Shown here: piece after piece, positions 6,539 to 10,338 of the stretch
Numbering within the stretch: position 1 is the first letter of the stretch
Layout: each line of letters begins with the position of its first letter
Assembly (NCBI GenBank): GCA_009774155.1
Contig: VSNE01000071.1
Span: 1-10,338 of the forward strand
Length of the DNA: 10,338 nt
Origin: Lachnospiraceae bacterium
Lineage (GTDB): Bacteria; Bacillota; Clostridia; Lachnospirales; Lachnospiraceae
Direction of reading: 5' to 3'
The notes under the pieces: model-generated
Told to the model about the DNA's origin: nothing
Database searches by the model: none
The model's input: only the letters and a program-made list of their open reading frames with translations
Translations under genes and position numbers: made by a program

Positions 6539-9154
6539 CTACACAGCCATAGTCTGTTTAATCAGATAGGTCAGCGTCAGAAGCTGTCCCGCCACGGCTG
6601 CCGCTGCAATGCCCCGGTCTATCCGTCTGTTCAGAAAAATCCCCTGGTTTTTACATGCTGTCAGCAGTATCATCATAAACGGCAGAAAGTATCTTCCCTG
6701 CACGCCCTCCACAGATACATGTCCCATAGGGGTCCACTGAAGCAGCATTCCCAGCAGAATAAGTCCCGTACATCCCAGGCATAAAAATATCATCCAGAAT
6801 CTTTGAAATCCTGTAATTTTTACAATATCCTCCCGGCTGTCGCAGACTGACAGAAAAATCAGGAACCAGAAGAGCAGCACTACCAGCATGGAGGTCTCAA
6901 TCTCCACCCAGCCCAGCTTATAGCCAATCAGGGATTCCATATAGAAGCCGATCTTGTCAAAAGCCGTATTTGCCATCATATAGACAAACTCCAGCGGGTC
7001 CTTCAGAAAATATCCGACGGTATATCCGGTCAGGTATTCGCTTCCGTCGCCGGTGTTCACCACACTGGTTGCCGCCGTCGTATTCACAATTCCCGTCACC
7101 ATCTGTACATGCTTTTCGGCAAAGGCCAATACCGGAATCGCAAGAGCCGCCCCGGTAGCCATATATTTTTCCTTTTTTCCGCCGTATTGGACGGACGGAA
7201 TCAAAACCGGCAGGAAGCAAAGCGGCAGATAGCTTCCGCTTTTACAATATACAAGAAACCATGCTGCAAGCTCCAGAAGCGCCATCCTCTGCCCGTTCAT
7301 CCGTTCATTTGAAAAAATGGCCCTAAGACACAGGCAGCTATAGAAAAACAAAATGCCGTGCGCCATCGCATCATGGGAAAAAGAAGTGCACTGCTGCATA
7401 TTTACCGGAAGCAGGGCCAGAACAAACAAGGTCATGCGCCCAAACGGAAGCTGTCTCATACCTGCCCAGGTAAGCAGCGCAAACACAAGCAGATTCAGAT
7501 ACCGGGCCAGAAGAAGCATCGGAACGGTTCCCCATCCCAGTATCCGGGCTGCGCTCATACCAAGCGCGGCCGGGGCATATAAAAGGAAGCTTCCTTCAAT
7601 ATTACTGTTGATCTCGGCTTCTACCATCGTATCATCCTGCACCCTTGAGAATAATCCATAATAAATATTCCAATAGTTTTTAAAGGAAGGCGATGAGGTA
7701 AATTCCACCTCTGCATCGTCTGCACGCATCAGGCATTTGGTATCCCCCAGAGATTCAACCCCCAGCAGTTCATTGCTGTACCGATATGCCATATCGATAT
7801 GCTTGGCCTCATCCGGCACCATTTGGGGCGCCAGCATCACATTATAAATCATTCCCAGAAACAAAATCGTCACCAGAAACACATTTTCCAGACAAGCCTT
7901 TCTTACAAATACCAAATACCAGAACAGACACAAAAATGCCTCTACGCCAAGAAACATAAAGAAGAAGAATTTCTTCAGGAAAATGTTAAAATATAAATAT
8001 GCATTCACGCACAGCCCTTCCGGACTGGTCATCAGCATCAGCCCGCTGTCCCATAGCTCCGGCGAAAAGACAAGATCGATCCGATATTCGTGATCCAAGA
8101 CCCCTGTCTGTGAATCCTTGAATAAAAGCCCTGCATACTCTCCGGAAATAAACCGGGAAGCTTCAATATCTGTCTCGCAGAGCACCCGCCCCTCTGTCAG
8201 GTCTGTCACCGAGGCATGCATGCTTCCTTCTGTAAGTGAGATTCCCTCCTCCAGATAAAAACGAACTCCGAGACCTGTCAGCATGTCCTCTCCCGGCTTC
8301 ACAGTCTGGCTGAGCTCTCTCGTCTCTTCAGTTACCGGCAGAGTTTCCCCGTCCGCCTTCAGAACCGCAGCCTTCTCTGTTGTATTCTGGGCAATCCGGA
8401 TCTGAGTATCATACAGGTAAAAAAACAAAAACGCGGTTAAAAGCACAATTCCCGCCAAAGCCGCAGTCTGCCGCCTGGATGGAACCACAGCCCGGGAAAC
8501 GCCCGTCCTGCGGGGAGAAGCCTCCCTTCTTGTCCATCCGCCTGCCCCATAGATACCGAGTCCAAAAAGAAAAAGAATCATTCCAATTAGAATCGGTCTT
8601 TGGTACTGATGAACCTTTATGGTGTATGTCAGATTATAAACCAGACTTTTTGTGAGCAACGCTCCATCCAGAGACGCACTTCCGGGTGTTATCGTTGTCT
8701 CGTTCAGCCAGACAGACGGACCTTGTGTTTCTGCATCGCTGAAGATCCTTACTGTAATTACAGAAGGAATCTGCTTCTGAGCCTCAAATCGAAGGGGAGT
8801 AAACAGAAACTGATCGGACTCCATCTCCTGCAGCTCGAACTCCTTCCCGCCAATCACGGTCTCCTTGTCCAGAGCAAGTATCCGAAGACGCTCTTTCTCA
8901 AATACATGTCCATTCGGAGAAAAGAAAAAGCCGATCTGCTCTGCCGTATTCTCAGGCAGCTCCAATGTAAATTCCAGAAGCTTCCCCTCTGTCAGTTCCT
9001 CCGTCTTTTCCCGCAGGTTCGCCTGATTGGCTCCTTCCAGTCCCAATGAACAGGTTTTCCTGACAGGTGTCAGAATTCCTGCAATTACTGTTATCAGACA
9101 GATAACCGCCCATAGCGTCAGATACTGTTTTTTATGTTCCAGCGTTATTTTCAT
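6539..9154 (-). CDS. DUF2142-family polytopic membrane protein, predicted GT-C glycosyltransferase with two N-terminal extracytoplasmic modules
   Basis: This 871-residue membrane protein has a C-terminal half (from about residue 395) resembling DUF2142, a family widely thought to be GT-C-fold glycosyltransferases using lipid-linked sugars outside the membrane. Family-like marks are the acidic first-loop motif VPDEAKH at 446-452, LLPVNMQQ...SHDAMA at about 581-598, and QGRYFLP at 819-825. The N-terminal half is unusual. One membrane helix (about 11-29) is followed by a beta-rich soluble segment (34-183). Then come a second helix (187-206), an Arg-rich cytoplasmic linker, a third helix (230-248), another soluble segment (249-393) and the first core helix (395-418). 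The two soluble segments look related. I chose the ATG at 9154 because AGGGGA (9161-9166) lies 6 bases upstream. An in-frame TTG at 9190 has no such site and falls in the hairpin loop. It heads the flippase-glycosyltransferase run. Activity and substrate are inferred only. Confidence 0.83.
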   Translation of the reverse strand: MKITLEHKKQYLTLWAVICLITVIAGILTPVRKTCSLGLEGANQANLREKTEELTEGKLLEFTLELPENTAEQIGFFFSPNGHVFEKERLRILALDKETVIGGKEFELQEMESDQFLFTPLRFEAQKQIPSVITVRIFSDAETQGPSVWLNETTITPGSASLDGALLTKSLVYNLTYTIKVHQYQRPILIGMILFLFGLGIYGAGGWTRREASPRRTGVSRAVVPSRRQTAALAGIVLLTAFLFFYLYDTQIRIAQNTTEKAAVLKADGETLPVTEETRELSQTVKPGEDMLTGLGVRFYLEEGISLTEGSMHASVTDLTEGRVLCETDIEASRFISGEYAGLLFKDSQTGVLDHEYRIDLVFSPELWDSGLMLMTSPEGLCVNAYLYFNIFLKKFFFFMFLGVEAFLCLFWYLVFVRKACLENVFLVTILFLGMIYNVMLAPQMVPDEAKHIDMAYRYSNELLGVESLGDTKCLMRADDAEVEFTSSPSFKNYWNIYYGLFSRVQDDTMVEAEINSNIEGSFLLYAPAALGMSAARILGWGTVPMLLLARYLNLLVFALLTWAGMRQLPFGRMTLFVLALLPVNMQQCTSFSHDAMAHGILFFYSCLCLRAIFSNERMNGQRMALLELAAWFLVYCKSGSYLPLCFLPVLIPSVQYGGKKEKYMATGAALAIPVLAFAEKHVQMVTGIVNTTAATSVVNTGDGSEYLTGYTVGYFLKDPLEFVYMMANTAFDKIGFYMESLIGYKLGWVEIETSMLVVLLFWFLIFLSVCDSREDIVKITGFQRFWMIFLCLGCTGLILLGMLLQWTPMGHVSVEGVQGRYFLPFMMILLTACKNQGIFLNRRIDRGIAAAAVAGQLLTLTYLIKQTMAV

Positions 9155-9175
9155 AAAATATCCCCTAAAGAAAGG

Positions 9176-9206
9176 CAGACTTGAAACCAAAATTCTTTCA
9201 AGTCTG
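9176..9206 (-). terminator. Perfect 11-bp hairpin between the YbbR gene and the glycan operon (weak terminator or attenuator candidate)
   Basis: CAGACTTGAAA (9176-9186) is perfectly complementary to TTTCAAGTCTG (9196-9206), with a 9-base loop. It lies in the 69-bp gap after the YbbR stop. Read on the minus strand, it is followed by GCCTTTCTTTAGGGG, a broken T-tract that runs into the ribosome site of the next gene. The stem is AT-rich (4 of 11 GC pairs) and the T-tract is poor, so it may stop only part of the transcripts coming from the YbbR gene, or act as an RNA processing or stability element. No clear promoter with good -35 and -10 spacing was found in this gap. Confidence 0.55.
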
Positions 9207-9223
9207 TCCGTTTGTTTCTATTC

Positions 9224-10338
9224 CTATTCTTCTTCCCCGTCTTCCGTCTCGTTCAGCCGAATGGTCATCTTCAGCCCTTCCTGCACACGGCAGTTCTCCG
9301 GAACCGCAACATTTACAGGAACCGTATAAGTCCCGGCACGGCGGTATTCGGAAAGATCCACACTCACCGTAATGTCTTCTGCAGTCAGTCCTGCCAGAGC
9401 CGATGGCATTCCGCTGACGGGAACCTCCAAAGCTCCGATTTCCGACATCTCCAGCGACAGACCCTCCTGAATGTTCTGATACTGAATCTGTCCGTTTAGA
9501 AATATATAGTTGGCAGTCTCATAGGGCATAATGTCCATGGTAACTACGATCTCATGCTCATCCTCATCCGGGATCACAATCTCGTCTTTCAGATACTGAC
9601 TGATATCCACAATCTGTTCTACCCTTCCTGTCAGTCCTTCCGGATTCAATGCCGATGCAGGAATATCCAGATTAAAGATAGGAGCAATCTCGGATCGTTC
9701 CCCTGCAATCGTGACTGTTTCCGGCGCATAGGAGATAGCGCTGACACCATATCCTTCCGGAGCGGCAGAACTGATATCAAAGCTGATGCCTACCAGCTTT
9801 TTGTTCAGTGTCGTAACAGTTACTTCAAAGTCCTTGTCCTTTCCGATATAATCCAGATAAGTGCCGTCAATGGTTCTTCCGTCTCCGTCCAGCAGCTCCA
9901 GCCTGCAGGGACGCACCACGGTTCCTGTAATACCGGTAATATTAACCTTGGCCTCTACTCTCTTAATCCTTTCCACAACTGACTTGGGACCGGTAATCTC
10001 CACAAGCGTCTGCTCAGGAACCTTTGAGCCTTCCACAAGTCCGTCATTTGGCTTACCCTCTGTTTTCACCGATACCTTGAACTGCTCAGTCACAGATTCT
10101 TCAATACTGACCAGCACATTAGTACGGTTCTGTTCGATCCGGTCGTAGGAGTCATTCCCAGTATATGTTACATCAATCTTCACCATACTGTCATAACGAA
10201 GATTTTTCTGCATATCCGCAGTCGCTACAAAATCCGACGTCCTCATTTTGCTTAGCACAGAACGCCTTGCATATACTACAATATCTACCGTATCCGTTCC
10301 TTCCTCAACCCGGCACATCTGGCCTTGTTCCGTAAGAA
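9224..10338 (-). CDS. YbbR-repeat protein (CdaR-like regulator of diadenylate cyclase), 5' end outside the window
   Basis: YbbR/CdaR proteins are membrane-anchored and extracytoplasmic. In Bacillota they partner with the diadenylate cyclase CdaA and modulate c-di-AMP synthesis. The frame stays open past the right edge, so the N-terminal anchor is missing here and the ATG at 10318 is internal. Four YbbR-type repeats are visible (numbered from that Met): about 5-50 (EEGTDTVDIVVYARRSVLSK, SDF.A.ADM), 85-165 (VEITGPKSVVERI...AKVNITG), 195-265 (VTIAGERSEI...LDIPASAL) and 283-355 (LEVPVSGMPSALAGL...ITVSVDLSEY). Each has the family's beta-strand pattern with a central V-x-G or V-x-A-R-x-S segment. 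The protein ends in an acidic tail (ETEDGEEE). The cyclase gene would be expected just beyond the right edge if the usual cdaA-cdaR order holds, but that is not visible. The next gene on the same strand starts 69 bp downstream, past a hairpin. Family assignment is strong; the specific cdaR role is inferred. Confidence 0.88.
   Translation of the reverse strand, partial: LTEQGQMCRVEEGTDTVDIVVYARRSVLSKMRTSDFVATADMQKNLRYDSMVKIDVTYTGNDSYDRIEQNRTNVLVSIEESVTEQFKVSVKTEGKPNDGLVEGSKVPEQTLVEITGPKSVVERIKRVEAKVNITGITGTVVRPCRLELLDGDGRTIDGTYLDYIGKDKDFEVTVTTLNKKLVGISFDISSAAPEGYGVSAISYAPETVTIAGERSEIAPIFNLDIPASALNPEGLTGRVEQIVDISQYLKDEIVIPDEDEHEIVVTMDIMPYETANYIFLNGQIQYQNIQEGLSLEMSEIGALEVPVSGMPSALAGLTAEDITVSVDLSEYRRAGTYTVPVNVAVPENCRVQEGLKMTIRLNETEDGEEE

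Noticed and set aside
6305..6784. Plus-strand open frame of about 160 codons across the flippase/DUF2142 boundary
   Set aside because: It crosses two convincing minus-strand genes, has His/Gln/Cys-rich composition typical of antisense frames, and matches no family I recognise. The same applies to the plus-strand frames at 3965-4429, 8600-9049 and 9554-9982.
9188..9190. TTG as start of the DUF2142 gene
   Set aside because: It falls in the loop of the 9176-9206 hairpin and lacks a ribosome site. The ATG at 9154 has AGGGGA 6 bases upstream and is followed directly by a normal membrane-insertion sequence.

Overview
The window looks like chromosomal DNA of a low-to-mid GC Bacillota, most likely a Lachnospiraceae-type Clostridia. 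This is inferred from the AGGAG-type ribosome binding sites, the tightly packed genes, a YbbR/CdaR protein, a CotH-family protein and EpsJ-like glycosyltransferases. No rRNA, tRNA, CRISPR array or complete mobile element was seen.

Layout from right to left, which is the direction of transcription on the minus strand. (1) 9224-10338 is the 3' part of a YbbR-repeat (CdaR-like) gene that runs off the right edge. (2) A 69-bp gap holds a perfect 11-bp inverted repeat at 9176-9206. (3) A compact run of six genes follows: a large DUF2142-family membrane protein (predicted GT-C type), a Wzx/MATE-like polysaccharide flippase, three family 2 (GT-A) glycosyltransferases in tandem, and a Cof-type HAD phosphatase. 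Their junctions are 15 bp, TAAATG abutment, 13-bp overlap, ATGA overlap and 15 bp, so they are almost certainly one operon. (4) On the plus strand, converging on the HAD gene and sharing a TTAA stop palindrome with it, is a CotH-family kinase-like gene. Its 5' end is disrupted about 65 bases into the window, where base composition also changes abruptly.

How the parts may work together: the three cytoplasmic GT2 enzymes would build a short glycan on a lipid carrier, the flippase would turn it to the outer face, and the DUF2142 protein could transfer sugar outside the membrane. Its GT-C-like core is preceded by two predicted extracytoplasmic modules that resemble each other. No priming sugar-phosphate transferase, recognisable Wzy polymerase, chain-length regulator or sugar-nucleotide synthesis gene is present. 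The cluster is therefore either an incomplete slice of a larger locus or a small surface-glycan decoration system that takes its lipid-linked starter from elsewhere. The acceptor and the sugars cannot be read from the sequence.
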